Position numbers and translations under genes: made by a program
The notes under the pieces: model-generated
The model's database searches: none
What the model was told of the DNA's origin: nothing
Seen by the model: only the letters and a program-made list of their open reading frames with translations
Assembly (NCBI GenBank): GCA_002403155.1
Contig: DHHF01000008.1
Span: forward strand, 62,001 to 126,000
Source: Sulfurovum sp. UBA4779
GTDB taxonomy: Bacteria; Campylobacterota; Campylobacteria; Campylobacterales; Sulfurovaceae
Length of the DNA: 64,000 bases
Reading direction: 5' to 3'
Part shown: in pieces, positions 25,393-34,231 of the stretch
Position numbering within the stretch: position 1 is the stretch's first letter
Layout: the number at the start of each line of letters is the position of its first letter

Positions 25393-27096
25393 TTAATGTA
25401 TATTGGATAGCTTGTGATAGGTTTCGCAATGCTGCAGCAGTTGTGTATGCGAACCTCTGCCTATGATTTTTCCTTTTTCAAACACTAAAATCATATCGGA
25501 TTCTTCAATGGTGCTTAATCTGTGGGCAACGGTAAAGGTGATCATATGGGGTTTCAGGGCTTTAAGAGCCTGCTGTATCAGGGCTTCGCTTATGTTGTCA
25601 AGTGCCGAAGTCGCTTCATCAAGGATCAGAATATCCGGATTTTTATACAGAGCTCTGGCCAATGCAATACGCTGTCTTTGTCCTCCCGAAAGGTTGTTGC
25701 CGTTTTCCGATAAAATCGTAAAAATGTTTTCTTCAAGTTTTTCTACAAATTCCATGGCATGGGCTTTTTTGAGTGCTTCGACAACTTTTTTGGGATCTAT
25801 TTCTTCTCCATAGGCAACATTGGCTGCGATAGTATCGTTAAAAATATAAATACGCTGCGTGACATAAGCAATTTTGTGATGCAAAGAAGGAAGCGTAAAA
25901 TCGGTGTAATCTGTGCCATTGATCAGAATTTTCCCTTCGGTCGGATCATAAAAACGTACAAGCAGATTGACCAAAGAGCTCTTTCCTGCGCCGCTGTCGC
26001 CTACGAGCGCAACGGATTGGCCTTTTGTTGCTTCAAATGAAATATTTTTAAGCGCCGGTATATGCCCGTATGCAAGCGAAACATCGCAAAATGCGATTGT
26101 ACGGATGCTTTCTGTCAATGTTTTTTCTCCCGATACGATGCGAGGCTGCATCGCTAAAAGCTCATGCATACGGGTATTTGCAGCGATGGCATCTTGGGCT
26201 CTATTGTAAAGGGTTGAGAGACGCTTAATGGGATCGTAAAGCATAAAAAGTGCCGTTGCAAATGCAAAAAAAGACCCTACGCTCATTCGTCCGTCAATCA
26301 CCTCCTTGCCGCCGATATAGATAACGATTCCTATCGCAATCGCCCCTAAAAGCTCCATTACGGGAGAAGTAAGTGCATTGGTTCTTACCTGTTTCATGAT
26401 AAACTTAAAGACATTTTGGTTCTCTTTGGAAAAACGGTCTTTTTCGTACTCTTGGGAGGAGTTGGATTTGATCACTTCGATGTTGGCAAATATTTCGCCC
26501 AGCCTTGCCGTCATGCCTGCCGTGCTTTGCTGGGAAAGTTTGGAGTATCTGCGCATTTTTTTGGCCAGCTTTGAAAGGGGAAAGACAGCTAAAGGCATAA
26601 TGATAAGAAAATACAATGCCAGTTTGGGGCTTTCATAGATAACGTATCCCGTAAGCGCAATAATCGTCATCGTTTCTCGGATAAGATCGGGGATGATACC
26701 TGCGACGACCGTTTGGATACGCGAAATATCGTTGGTAACACGGGAAAGTATTTCGCCGGTATGCATACGTTTGAAAAAATCTATATCAAGATAGGTTAAG
26801 TGGCCCACCAGTTTGTCTCTTAGTTTGCGAATGACGTCCTGACCGATAAAGGAAGTATAATAGGTTTGGACATATTTTCCTACGCCTTTTAAGGCAAAAA
26901 CACCGAAGAGCAAAAAAGGCATCAAAAAGAGCATCTCTTTGTCTTTGTTAATAAAAATATCATCCAGCACCGGCTTGATAAGCTGTGCCGTGCCTGCAGT
27001 TCCGACAGCAACGGCAATCATTCCCATGATGGCAAAGAAAAAATGTTTTTTGTAGCCTGTCAAATAGGGAAGATACTGCTTGAGCAATTCTTTCAT
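25393..27096 (-). CDS. msbA: MsbA-type lipid ABC exporter
   Basis: A half-transporter with six membrane helices in the first ~310 residues and an ATPase domain: Walker A 'GDSGAGKSS', signature 'NLSGGQRQR', Walker B 'ILILDEATSALD', H-loop 'VAHRLST'. It probably flips lipid A-core, as Cj0803 does. I chose the ATG at 27096 ('MKELLKQYLP'), which overlaps the cysS stop as TGATG; an ATG 15 bases upstream is also possible. Confidence 0.9.
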   Translation of the reverse strand: MKELLKQYLPYLTGYKKHFFFAIMGMIAVAVGTAGTAQLIKPVLDDIFINKDKEMLFLMPFLLFGVFALKGVGKYVQTYYTSFIGQDVIRKLRDKLVGHLTYLDIDFFKRMHTGEILSRVTNDISRIQTVVAGIIPDLIRETMTIIALTGYVIYESPKLALYFLIIMPLAVFPLSKLAKKMRRYSKLSQQSTAGMTARLGEIFANIEVIKSNSSQEYEKDRFSKENQNVFKFIMKQVRTNALTSPVMELLGAIAIGIVIYIGGKEVIDGRMSVGSFFAFATALFMLYDPIKRLSTLYNRAQDAIAANTRMHELLAMQPRIVSGEKTLTESIRTIAFCDVSLAYGHIPALKNISFEATKGQSVALVGDSGAGKSSLVNLLVRFYDPTEGKILINGTDYTDFTLPSLHHKIAYVTQRIYIFNDTIAANVAYGEEIDPKKVVEALKKAHAMEFVEKLEENIFTILSENGNNLSGGQRQRIALARALYKNPDILILDEATSALDNISEALIQQALKALKPHMITFTVAHRLSTIEESDMILVFEKGKIIGRGSHTQLLQHCETYHKLSNIH

Positions 27097-28496
27097 CAGG
27101 CTTTTTCCCATAAGGTGCCGCTTGGCGTATCCATGATGGATATCCCCATGGCAAGGAGTTCTTCCCTGATGGCATCGGAGCGTGTAAAATCTTTATTTTT
27201 TTTGGCTTCGGCACGTTCGTGAAGCAGGGATTCTATCTTGTTTTTAACGGTTTCGTCTATGCCTATTTGAAAATATTCAAACGGTTCTTTGCCTCCAAAG
27301 CCAAGCAGACTGTCGATAAATTCGATATTGGCAAGGATCTCGTTTTTAAGTTTTTTGTCTTTAGGGTTAAGATCCAGTTTTTCATTGCTTTGTGTGATCA
27401 TTTGGTCAATAAGAGCAAGGGCGACAGAAACATTGAGATCATCTGCCATCGCTTCGATCAAAGCGGATTTAAACGCAGGATGCGGAACAGAGGCTTGTCC
27501 CGGGATCACACGTTTTTTGAGCCTGTAAAGTTTATCCAATCGTTTTTTGGCCGCAAGCAGATCTTCTTCATTGAAATTAAAATCATTACGATAATGTACG
27601 GAGTTAAGATAATAGCGTAAAATTTCGCCGTCATACACCTGCAGCGCATCTTTGAGAAAAAAACTATTGCCAAGGCTTTTGCTCATTTTTTCGCCATCGA
27701 TTTGAACAAACCCGTTGTGCATCCAGTATTTTGCAAGTTCATGTCCCGTGGCGCATCTGCTCTGGGCTGCTTCATTTTCGTGATGGGGAAAAAGAAGATC
27801 AGCACCCCCTCCGTGTATATCGATGCTGTATTCATTGTTGCCGTGAAAGTGTTTTTCTATCATCGCCGAACATTCAATGTGCCACCCCGGACGCCCTGAT
27901 GAAAATGACGTTTTAAAACAGATATCTTCATCCTTTTTGCATGCTTTCCACAATGCAAAATCCTTGGGATTCTTTTTTTCGTCCGTATGTGCAACCCGGC
28001 TTTGATTTTCTTCATCCTCCCCTACACGGCGGGAAATGTTGCCGTAATGGCTGTCTTTGGAGGTATCAAAATAGACATCTCCGCTAGGCACACGATAGGC
28101 AAACCCATTGTCTATGAGTGTTTGGATCATTGTTTCAATGGCATCTAAAGACTGGGTGGCTTTAGGCTCTATATCCGCACGCCTCACGCCAAGTGCCGCC
28201 ATCTCTTTGAGGTAGCTGTCGATATAAAAAGAGGTGATCTCTTGCATGCTTTTACCGGTAGTTTCTACCTTTTTAATGATTTTGTCGTCAATATCGGTAA
28301 AATTTTTTGCCATCGTTACTTTATATCCCAGTGCTTTAAGCGTGCGAGAAAGCAGATCAAAAGCCAGAGCGCTTCTGGCATGTCCCAAATGGGCATCATC
28401 ATAAACGGTAGGGCCGCATACATAAATCGATACTTCTCCTGCCTTTATGGGAACCAGCTGAAGTTTGGTTTTTTGTACACTGTCATAGATAAACAT
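27096..28496 (-). CDS. cysS: Cysteinyl-tRNA synthetase
   Basis: Class I synthetase charging tRNA(Cys). It has 'YDDAHLGHARSALAFD' (HIGH-type motif), 'EKMSKSLGN' (KMSKS) and the zinc site with Cys in 'YVCGPTVYD', 'GRPGWHIECSAM' and His/Glu in 'HHENEAAQSR'. 466 residues. It overlaps msbA by TGATG. Confidence 0.97.
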   Translation of the reverse strand: MFIYDSVQKTKLQLVPIKAGEVSIYVCGPTVYDDAHLGHARSALAFDLLSRTLKALGYKVTMAKNFTDIDDKIIKKVETTGKSMQEITSFYIDSYLKEMAALGVRRADIEPKATQSLDAIETMIQTLIDNGFAYRVPSGDVYFDTSKDSHYGNISRRVGEDEENQSRVAHTDEKKNPKDFALWKACKKDEDICFKTSFSSGRPGWHIECSAMIEKHFHGNNEYSIDIHGGGADLLFPHHENEAAQSRCATGHELAKYWMHNGFVQIDGEKMSKSLGNSFFLKDALQVYDGEILRYYLNSVHYRNDFNFNEEDLLAAKKRLDKLYRLKKRVIPGQASVPHPAFKSALIEAMADDLNVSVALALIDQMITQSNEKLDLNPKDKKLKNEILANIEFIDSLLGFGGKEPFEYFQIGIDETVKNKIESLLHERAEAKKNKDFTRSDAIREELLAMGISIMDTPSGTLWEKA

Positions 28497-28581
28497 AAAA
28501 TTGGCCTTATAGAATTATAGTGTTGTGATTATAGCCAAATGTTAATTAGGATAGATTATTTTGTTTTTTATAAAAATAAGG

Positions 28582-28587
28582 TATGAT
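28582..28587 (+). promoter_or_regulatory. Possible -10 box for the PAS gene
   Basis: TATGAT in an AT-rich stretch with spaced T-runs, as in Campylobacterota sigma-70 promoters, about 60 bases before the start. Confidence 0.35.
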
Positions 28588-28648
28588 TTTTATAGAAAAG
28601 CCGACATTAAAAAAGCAAGAAATACTAAATAATAAGGAGGAGGGTACG

Positions 28649-29173
28649 ATGGAAAAGAAGATAAAAAAAATCTATAATGTGCTTACACGCAAAGAAATTT
28701 ATCGCAATGTGCCCATCGATCAAGACGTACCTTATGCGGGCGGGGCTATGATTACGGAAACGGACCTGGAAGGTATTATCACGTATGCGAGTCGGGATTT
28801 TGTCAAGATAAGCGGATATGCAAGAGAGGAGCTGATAGGTTCGCCGCACAGTATTATGCGTCATCCGGACATGCCTAAAGGGCTTTTTAGGGGACTATGG
28901 AAAACCATACAGGAAAAAAAAGTGTGGCGGGGATATGTCAAAAATCTCAGAAAAGACGGAAAATATTTTTGGGCGCTTGCGTATATACAGCCCAGGCTGA
29001 ATGACAATGATGAGATTATCGGGTATGTTGCGAGCAGGAAAGAAGCCTATCCTCAGCCGCTTGCAGAGGTAACTAAGAAGTACAGAGAACTTTTTGATGA
29101 TCGTTTTATCGATGATCCTTATTTTCTCAAAGGAGAGCTCTATCACGGAGAAGGGATCGCGACAAGAGGATAA
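28649..29173 (+). CDS. Stand-alone PAS protein, Aer/CetB-like
   Basis: A 174-residue soluble protein with one PAS domain (about 35-140). The 'DLEGIITYASRDFVKISGY' opening and 'HSIMRHPDMPKGLF' are the pattern seen in Aer-type FAD-binding PAS domains, and 'WRGYVKNLRKDGKYFW' follows. There is no membrane, HAMP or kinase part, so like Campylobacter CetB it should act with a separate signalling protein, probably in redox taxis; I infer FAD. The ATG at 28649 has an excellent AAGGAGGAGGG; an upstream ATG at 28583 has none. Downstream murJ converges, ending two bases away. Confidence 0.85.
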   Translation: MEKKIKKIYNVLTRKEIYRNVPIDQDVPYAGGAMITETDLEGIITYASRDFVKISGYAREELIGSPHSIMRHPDMPKGLFRGLWKTIQEKKVWRGYVKNLRKDGKYFWALAYIQPRLNDNDEIIGYVASRKEAYPQPLAEVTKKYRELFDDRFIDDPYFLKGELYHGEGIATRG

Positions 29174-29174
29174 T

Positions 29175-30581
29175 CTAACGAATGAATTCGATAAGCCAAA
29201 GATTGGCAAGATAAAAAAGCAAAGCCGATCCGCTCATCCATAAAATCCAATAAAGCAGTTTAGCGGTTTTGATGATCCGGATAAATTTATCCGTGCCTAC
29301 TTCGCGCACGGTAAGGATAAACAATACCCATCCTCCGATACTTCCTGCCAAAGCCAAACCCATTGCGCCAAGCGGTTTGATAAGCATCAAAGAAGCAATA
29401 ATGTTGAATACAAGCGAAACGGTCGCAATTTTTGCCGCTGCGGCTTGACGGTGGGAAGCATAAAGAAAAAGCGAAAAAAGCTTTGCCAAACCAAAAGGAA
29501 GCAGCCCCACAAGATACATCATTAGCACATAGGAAGTTTCTATGGTATCTGCCTGTGCAAACTTTCCTCTTTCAAATAAAAGCCATACGATAGGCTCTGC
29601 AAACAGAATACCTCCTGTTGTTGCAATCCCAAGCGCAAATGCCAAAAGCCAAAAGGCATTGTTTAAATTCAGATAGGCTTCTTTGCTGCGGCCGTTCTTG
29701 ACCGCTTTTGAGATGGAAGGAAAGAGTGCAGTGGTTGTCGCAATAGCAATAATGGCAAGGGGAAGCTGAAAGACGCGATTGGCATAAAACAGATAGGATA
29801 CCGAACCTGATACAAGAAAAGTTGCCAGCATCGTATCGATAAAACTGTTGATCTGTGCAGTAGAGCTGCCCCATACCGCAGGGATAAAAAGCTGGTTGAA
29901 TTTTTGTTTTTCTTCTGTGATATCTTTTTTGTTTCGATAACGCCATCCTCCCACAAGGATGCGCTGCAAGTTGAGGTGTTTTAATGAAATAAGATGGGTA
30001 ATTACCTGCAATACGCCTCCGACAAGTACGGAAAAACTCAATGCATACGCTACGGTTTTTGGGTTGTCATGCATAAAAAAAAGCAAGGCGCCTATCATGG
30101 AAAGATTAAGCAGTGCAGTTGACATTGCCGTAGTGGCAAAATGTTCTTTGTACTGAAGCAAAGTACCGATAAACGTCACGATAAAAATAAAATCCAGATA
30201 CCAAAAATTGATGGCGGTAAGCGGTGCTGTCTGCGCTATCTGTTCGCTGTTCCATCCCCATGCGAGGAGTTTGGTGACGGGGACGGGGAAAAGCGTAATC
30301 AAAAGAGAAGCCAGGGTTAGAAAAAGCAAAAATCTTAAAAAAATAGCCGTAGCAAAGACCCCTTTTTGTTTTGAAGCCACGAACGAGGGCATAAAGGCTT
30401 GCGTGAATGCACCCTCTGCAAAAATACGGCGAAAAAGGTTGGGGAGTTTAAAGGCGACAAAAAACATATCGCTCCATACCGAAGCCCCAAGCGCTGAGGC
30501 CATAAGCACATCGCGGCCCAAACCCGTAATGCGTGAAACAAGAATGCCGAAACTGTTGGTAAATATAGATTTGAGCCGCAT
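29175..30581 (-). CDS. murJ: Lipid II flippase MurJ/MviN
   Basis: A 468-residue polytopic inner-membrane protein of the MOP superfamily that moves lipid II outward for peptidoglycan. It has some 13-14 hydrophobic segments. The opening 'NSFGILVSRITGLGRDVLMA' and 'FRRIFAEGAFTQAFMPSF' are hallmark MurJ stretches with the conserved Arg/Asp. Same order as Cj0801 beside cysS and ruvA. Confidence 0.95.
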   Translation of the reverse strand: MRLKSIFTNSFGILVSRITGLGRDVLMASALGASVWSDMFFVAFKLPNLFRRIFAEGAFTQAFMPSFVASKQKGVFATAIFLRFLLFLTLASLLITLFPVPVTKLLAWGWNSEQIAQTAPLTAINFWYLDFIFIVTFIGTLLQYKEHFATTAMSTALLNLSMIGALLFFMHDNPKTVAYALSFSVLVGGVLQVITHLISLKHLNLQRILVGGWRYRNKKDITEEKQKFNQLFIPAVWGSSTAQINSFIDTMLATFLVSGSVSYLFYANRVFQLPLAIIAIATTTALFPSISKAVKNGRSKEAYLNLNNAFWLLAFALGIATTGGILFAEPIVWLLFERGKFAQADTIETSYVLMMYLVGLLPFGLAKLFSLFLYASHRQAAAAKIATVSLVFNIIASLMLIKPLGAMGLALAGSIGGWVLFILTVREVGTDKFIRIIKTAKLLYWILWMSGSALLFYLANLWLIEFIR

Positions 30582-30761
30582 GATCTTCTTTTGGATGAAA
30601 ATAAAATGTATTTTATCTTAAAAGAGTTATCGTCATTCTGAAACTCCAAAAGAAGCATGCTGCAGATCAATAAGGTCATTTTGACATATTTTAAATAGAT
30701 CGGAAATAACTCTTGCTATACTTTCTTGATTGAATGGTTAAAAATTTCAAAAAGGAAAAGA

Positions 30762-31319
30762 ATGATTGTAGGCATAGAGGGAACCATAGAAAAAAAAGAT
30801 CCTACCTTTGTACATCTCAATGTGCACGGAATCATTTATGAGGTATCGGTCTCCATCCATACATCAAATGCTATCAAAGAAAAAAATGTAAAACTTTTTG
30901 TCACTCAGATCATACGCGAGGATGCTCATTTGCTTTTTGGGTTTATGGAGATGAGCGAGAAAAAAATGTTTGATACGGTGCTGAAGATAAACGGAGTCGG
31001 GCCCAAGGTTGCCATGGCAATCTGCTCTACGTTTACCCCTCAGACATTTGCCAAAGTGGTTTCTTCCAAAGATGTGGGTATGCTTAAGCGTGTTCCCGGG
31101 ATCGGGCCTAAGGCCGCAAGCCGCATTTTGGTAGAGTTGGCAGATTTTATCGTTGATGGCCATACCGAAGAGAGCGGCTTAGGGGCCATGTCAGACGCGA
31201 TGATGGCGCTTGAGAGTTTGGGGTTTAAAAAGGATGCGATCCAAAAAGCCCTGAGCGGCTGCACGGGAGATACCGCTGCACTGGTGAAAGAAGGGCTTAA
31301 AAAGCTTCAGCGGCTTTAA
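30762..31319 (+). CDS. ruvA: Holliday junction helicase subunit RuvA
   Basis: Binds Holliday junctions and loads the RuvB motor. It has an N-terminal OB fold ('MIVGIEGTIEKKDPTFVH'), tandem helix-hairpin-helix motifs ('KINGVGPKVAMAICST' and 'RVPGIGPKAASRILVE') and a C-terminal RuvB-binding domain. The ATG at 30762 has AAAAAGGAAAAGA and starts the domain exactly; an ATG 36 bases upstream was rejected. 185 residues. A TATACT at 30717-30722 preceded by TTGC may be its -10. Confidence 0.96.
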   Translation: MIVGIEGTIEKKDPTFVHLNVHGIIYEVSVSIHTSNAIKEKNVKLFVTQIIREDAHLLFGFMEMSEKKMFDTVLKINGVGPKVAMAICSTFTPQTFAKVVSSKDVGMLKRVPGIGPKAASRILVELADFIVDGHTEESGLGAMSDAMMALESLGFKKDAIQKALSGCTGDTAALVKEGLKKLQRL

Positions 31320-31332
31320 AGCTTGTTTGATT

Positions 31333-32160
31333 TTAACCCCGTTTAAAAATCATCGATTTGACCTCTTTGCCCACGATTTGGGAAACAACGCTGCACTTTA
31401 CGACAAAAAGAAAATAAATAGGGCGCTTGGCCGTCTGATAAAGGCTTTCAAAGTTTCCCATCCCTTTGGCAAGCACGATATCGGCACGATCAAAAATCGC
31501 TTTTGATGTTTCGTTGGCTTCGCCGAGATCATATCCCGGGGTTTGAACGCCTGTATCGATGATGGTTGCACATCCTGAGAGCATTGCAGCTTCGTTTTTT
31601 GTTATATCGTTGATAATGGGCCTTCCCCTGACAAAATAATATATTTTGATCGGATAATGTTTTTTGATTGTTTCAATGAGCAGTTTGTCAAAGACATGTT
31701 CTCCCACATTATCGCCGATGACAACCATCTCTTTTGCATTTTTCAATTCTTGCTCAAAGAGGCAAACATCATCGATGGCAAAGGGCCGGCTGAAATGGTT
31801 TTGGATCATCTCGTTAAGGTCAAACTGTTCTTGGGCGCCAAAATCTATCACATTGCCTATAACCGAGAGTTTGAGGGCATCTTTGATTGTTTGGACAAAG
31901 GAAGTATCGATTTTGAGGGCCTCTTTTGTGGCATGCATCTTGGACAGTGCTACAGGGTCTTCGTTTTGGGTGATTTTAGAGATGGCATGATAGATGTCTT
32001 TGGCAATTTGAGGCGGCGTATGCGACATATCGTGATTGATAAGAATTTGCGATGCTTCATCTAGAATTTGTTTGCTTGTCTCATCGTCCAGCTTTAAAAG
32101 CTTAGAGACTTTCAGTGCCTGATTGAGCAAACAAGCGATGCAATCGGGTTTGATATTCAA
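31333..32160 (-). CDS. DUF89/ARMT1-like damage-control phosphatase
   Basis: A 275-residue protein of the DUF89 metal-dependent phosphatase family, which removes phosphate from damaged sugar-phosphates or related side products. It has N-terminal C7/C10 ('PDCIACLLNQ') and the core 'VVIGDNVGEHVFDKLLIE', 'RGRPIINDITKNEA', 'IDTGVQTPG', with Asp/Asn metal ligands, and 'VLAKGMGNFESL'. The start is TTG with AAGGAAATATT upstream, supported by the conserved 'MNIKPDCIAC' opening. The stop converges on ruvA, 13 bases away. Substrate unknown. Confidence 0.85.
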   Translation of the reverse strand: MNIKPDCIACLLNQALKVSKLLKLDDETSKQILDEASQILINHDMSHTPPQIAKDIYHAISKITQNEDPVALSKMHATKEALKIDTSFVQTIKDALKLSVIGNVIDFGAQEQFDLNEMIQNHFSRPFAIDDVCLFEQELKNAKEMVVIGDNVGEHVFDKLLIETIKKHYPIKIYYFVRGRPIINDITKNEAAMLSGCATIIDTGVQTPGYDLGEANETSKAIFDRADIVLAKGMGNFESLYQTAKRPIYFLFVVKCSVVSQIVGKEVKSMIFKRG

Positions 32161-32260
32161 AATATTTCCTTCTTAATGATGCAGCGGATTATAGCATGCA
32201 GAGATTAATTGTATAACCACTCTTTTCTTATGGTTTAAACATATTGCGTGCCGATTGCCA

Positions 32261-32938
32261 TCAAGCTTGCGTCAATACCCTGCGTGCGCCGACAAATTTT
32301 TCCCTGTAGTTTCCGTGGGTAATGGGTGAGATGACGATCCCTTCTTTTTTTGAAGCGGCATGAATGAATTTTCCCTCCCCGATATAGATACCTACATGTG
32401 TGACGGGGATGCCGCGTTTTTTGTCAGTCAGAAAGAAGAGAAGATCGCCTTTTTGAAGATTATCTATCGCGACGGGTTGGCCTTTTTTTGACTGTGCATA
32501 AGCCGTTCTTGGAAGATCGATACGGTGTTTTTTGTAAAGATACTGCACATATCCTGAACAGTCAAATCCTTGCGGGGTCGTACCTCCCCAAACATAGCGT
32601 CCGCCTTTGTAGTATTTGGCATCTTCTAAAAGCTGTTGTTTGTCTGCTTTGGAGAGATGATAGGTTTTGCCTGATTTCTCGGCTTCTTTTTTTTCGTAAG
32701 CGATGCGTTCTGCCCTTGCTTTGGCTGCCTGGGCTAAGCGGGCAAGATTTTCGGCACGATGAAGTTCGTCATAGATCGCTTGGAGAGAATATTCGGTTGC
32801 TTTTTGACGGATAAAAGCATTTTCGGTAGGTTTGAGTCTCTTTGTTTGAAGTATGTTGCCATTTCTATCTGCAACTACCAAGAGATTGCTAGAAGCAAAG
32901 ACACACACCAGCAGCCAACCCGCCCCAATCTTTTTCAT
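32261..32938 (-). CDS. Exported NlpC/P60 peptidoglycan endopeptidase
   Basis: A 225-residue cell-wall hydrolase: signal peptide (about 1-22), a charged helical linker (50-110) and a C-terminal NlpC/P60 domain. The catalytic Cys is C127 in 'GFDCSGYVQ', the His in 'THVGIYIGEG', the third residue the His of 'FIHAAS'. It likely cuts the stem-peptide bond between D-Glu and meso-DAP. I start at 32938 (GGGAAAAAG upstream) for a clean signal peptide. Confidence 0.92.
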   Translation of the reverse strand: MKKIGAGWLLVCVFASSNLLVVADRNGNILQTKRLKPTENAFIRQKATEYSLQAIYDELHRAENLARLAQAAKARAERIAYEKKEAEKSGKTYHLSKADKQQLLEDAKYYKGGRYVWGGTTPQGFDCSGYVQYLYKKHRIDLPRTAYAQSKKGQPVAIDNLQKGDLLFFLTDKKRGIPVTHVGIYIGEGKFIHAASKKEGIVISPITHGNYREKFVGARRVLTQA

Positions 32939-33028
32939 CTTTTTCCCGCACACGCTTTTTTACGATTATATCACAGAAAATCAAAGATAAAGTATAGGTT
33001 TGTGTGGTGTAATCGGTATGCAGTTGGC

Positions 33029-33034
33029 TATAAT
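33029..33034 (+). promoter_or_regulatory. -10 box placed for a leaderless transcript
   Basis: TATAAT in 'GGCTATAATGTCGCC' ends six bases before the ATG at 33041, so transcription would begin at or next to the start codon. No ribosome-binding site is seen. Confidence 0.45.
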
Positions 33035-33040
33035 GTCGCC

Positions 33041-34216
33041 ATGAATAAAGAGATTATTATCATAGGAGGAGGGGCAAGCGGATTGATGCTTGCTTCTTTG
33101 CTTCCGAAACAATCGGCACTGGTGATAGAGGCAAACGGCAAAACAGGAGCGAAGATAGCGGTTTCAGGCGGCGGGAAGTGCAACATCACGAATGCAAAGA
33201 TGGATAGTTCTTTTTATCGCGGGGAGAGCAGTTTTATACAAAAGAGCCTCAAAGCATTTGACCAAAATGCTCTTTTGGCATGGATAAAAGCGCGCGGAGT
33301 ATCCCCCGTACTCAAAAAAGAAAATCAGTATTTTTGCCCCAACAGTGCCAAAGAATTATTGCAAATTTTAGAACAAGAGAGCAAAAAGCAAACCTTTCTT
33401 TTGGGTGAAAAAGTCATAAGCGTCGATAAAAGAGGGTTGTATTTTAGCGTTAAAACCGATAAAAGAGTATTGACATCCAGGGCGGTAGCGGTTGCATCCG
33501 GCGGGGTAAGCTATCCGATACTCGGTGCAACCTCTGTGGGATACGAGATAGCGGCTTTTTTTGGGCATACGGTTGTCAAAACAGCTCCGGCATTGGTAGG
33601 GCTGACGGTACAAAAAGAACAGTTTTTTTTCAAAGAGCTCAGCGGCGCTTCAGTAGATGTGCAGATTAAAGCAGCAGGCCGCTTATGCCAAGGGTCGCTT
33701 CTGTTTACCCATAAGGGCATTAGCGGTCCTGCAGTGTTGGATGCCTCTTTGTACTGGGACAAAGGAAACATTGCAATAGATTTTTTGCCGGCATTTTCTT
33801 GGGATCATGTGCGATCAAGCAAAAAACAGCTCACTTCTATTTTGCCTCTTCCTAAACGGGTTGCCAAGGCATTTTTGATACAATTGGGTATCGAAGACAA
33901 AATAGGCTCCAAGATCAGCGCAGAGGAACTAAAACGGCTAAAAACACTCAATTGCTATAGTTTTGCGCCGGCAGGGACATTCGGATATAGCAAAGCCGAA
34001 GTAACCAAGGGCGGTGTCTGTACAAATGAAGTAGAGGCAGATACCATGATGAGCCTCAAGAGCGAGGGGTTATATTTTGTCGGTGAAGTGTTGGACGTGA
34101 CGGGGAGGCTTGGCGGATATAATTTTCAATGGGCGTTTTCAAGCGCTTTTGTCTGTGCGGCATCGTTAAAACACAGGAAAAAAATAGAAAATAACTTCCA
34201 AATTGAATTAAATTAA
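33041..34216 (+). CDS. HI0933-type flavoprotein (BaiN/RdsA family)
   Basis: A 391-residue FAD protein of the HI0933 family. The dinucleotide-binding 'IIIGGGASGLMLASLL' is at 5-20; 'GGGKCNITNA' (about 44-53), 'GGVSYPILGATSVGYEIA' and the C-terminal 'VGEVLDVTGRLGGYNFQWA' are family signatures. The reaction is not settled for most members; NAD(P)H-dependent oxidoreductase is a safe name. A frame 94 codons longer runs back over the divergent NlpC gene and is rejected. The promoter position suggests leaderless translation. Confidence 0.88.
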   Translation: MNKEIIIIGGGASGLMLASLLPKQSALVIEANGKTGAKIAVSGGGKCNITNAKMDSSFYRGESSFIQKSLKAFDQNALLAWIKARGVSPVLKKENQYFCPNSAKELLQILEQESKKQTFLLGEKVISVDKRGLYFSVKTDKRVLTSRAVAVASGGVSYPILGATSVGYEIAAFFGHTVVKTAPALVGLTVQKEQFFFKELSGASVDVQIKAAGRLCQGSLLFTHKGISGPAVLDASLYWDKGNIAIDFLPAFSWDHVRSSKKQLTSILPLPKRVAKAFLIQLGIEDKIGSKISAEELKRLKTLNCYSFAPAGTFGYSKAEVTKGGVCTNEVEADTMMSLKSEGLYFVGEVLDVTGRLGGYNFQWAFSSAFVCAASLKHRKKIENNFQIELN

Positions 34217-34231
34217 ACTAAATGGTAGAGC

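Noticed and set aside
30620..30715. 9-base inverted repeat AAGAGTTAT / ATAACTCTT between murJ and ruvA
   Set aside because: Arms about 70 bases apart in AT-rich DNA; likely chance.
30681..30722. TTGACA (30681) with TATACT (30717) as a ruvA promoter
   Set aside because: The spacing of 30 bases is far from the usual 16-18; only the -10 may be real.
32759..33040. 94-codon upstream extension of the HI0933-type gene
   Set aside because: It runs antisense over the start of the NlpC/P60 gene, has no RBS, and the family begins with the FAD-binding strand at 33041.
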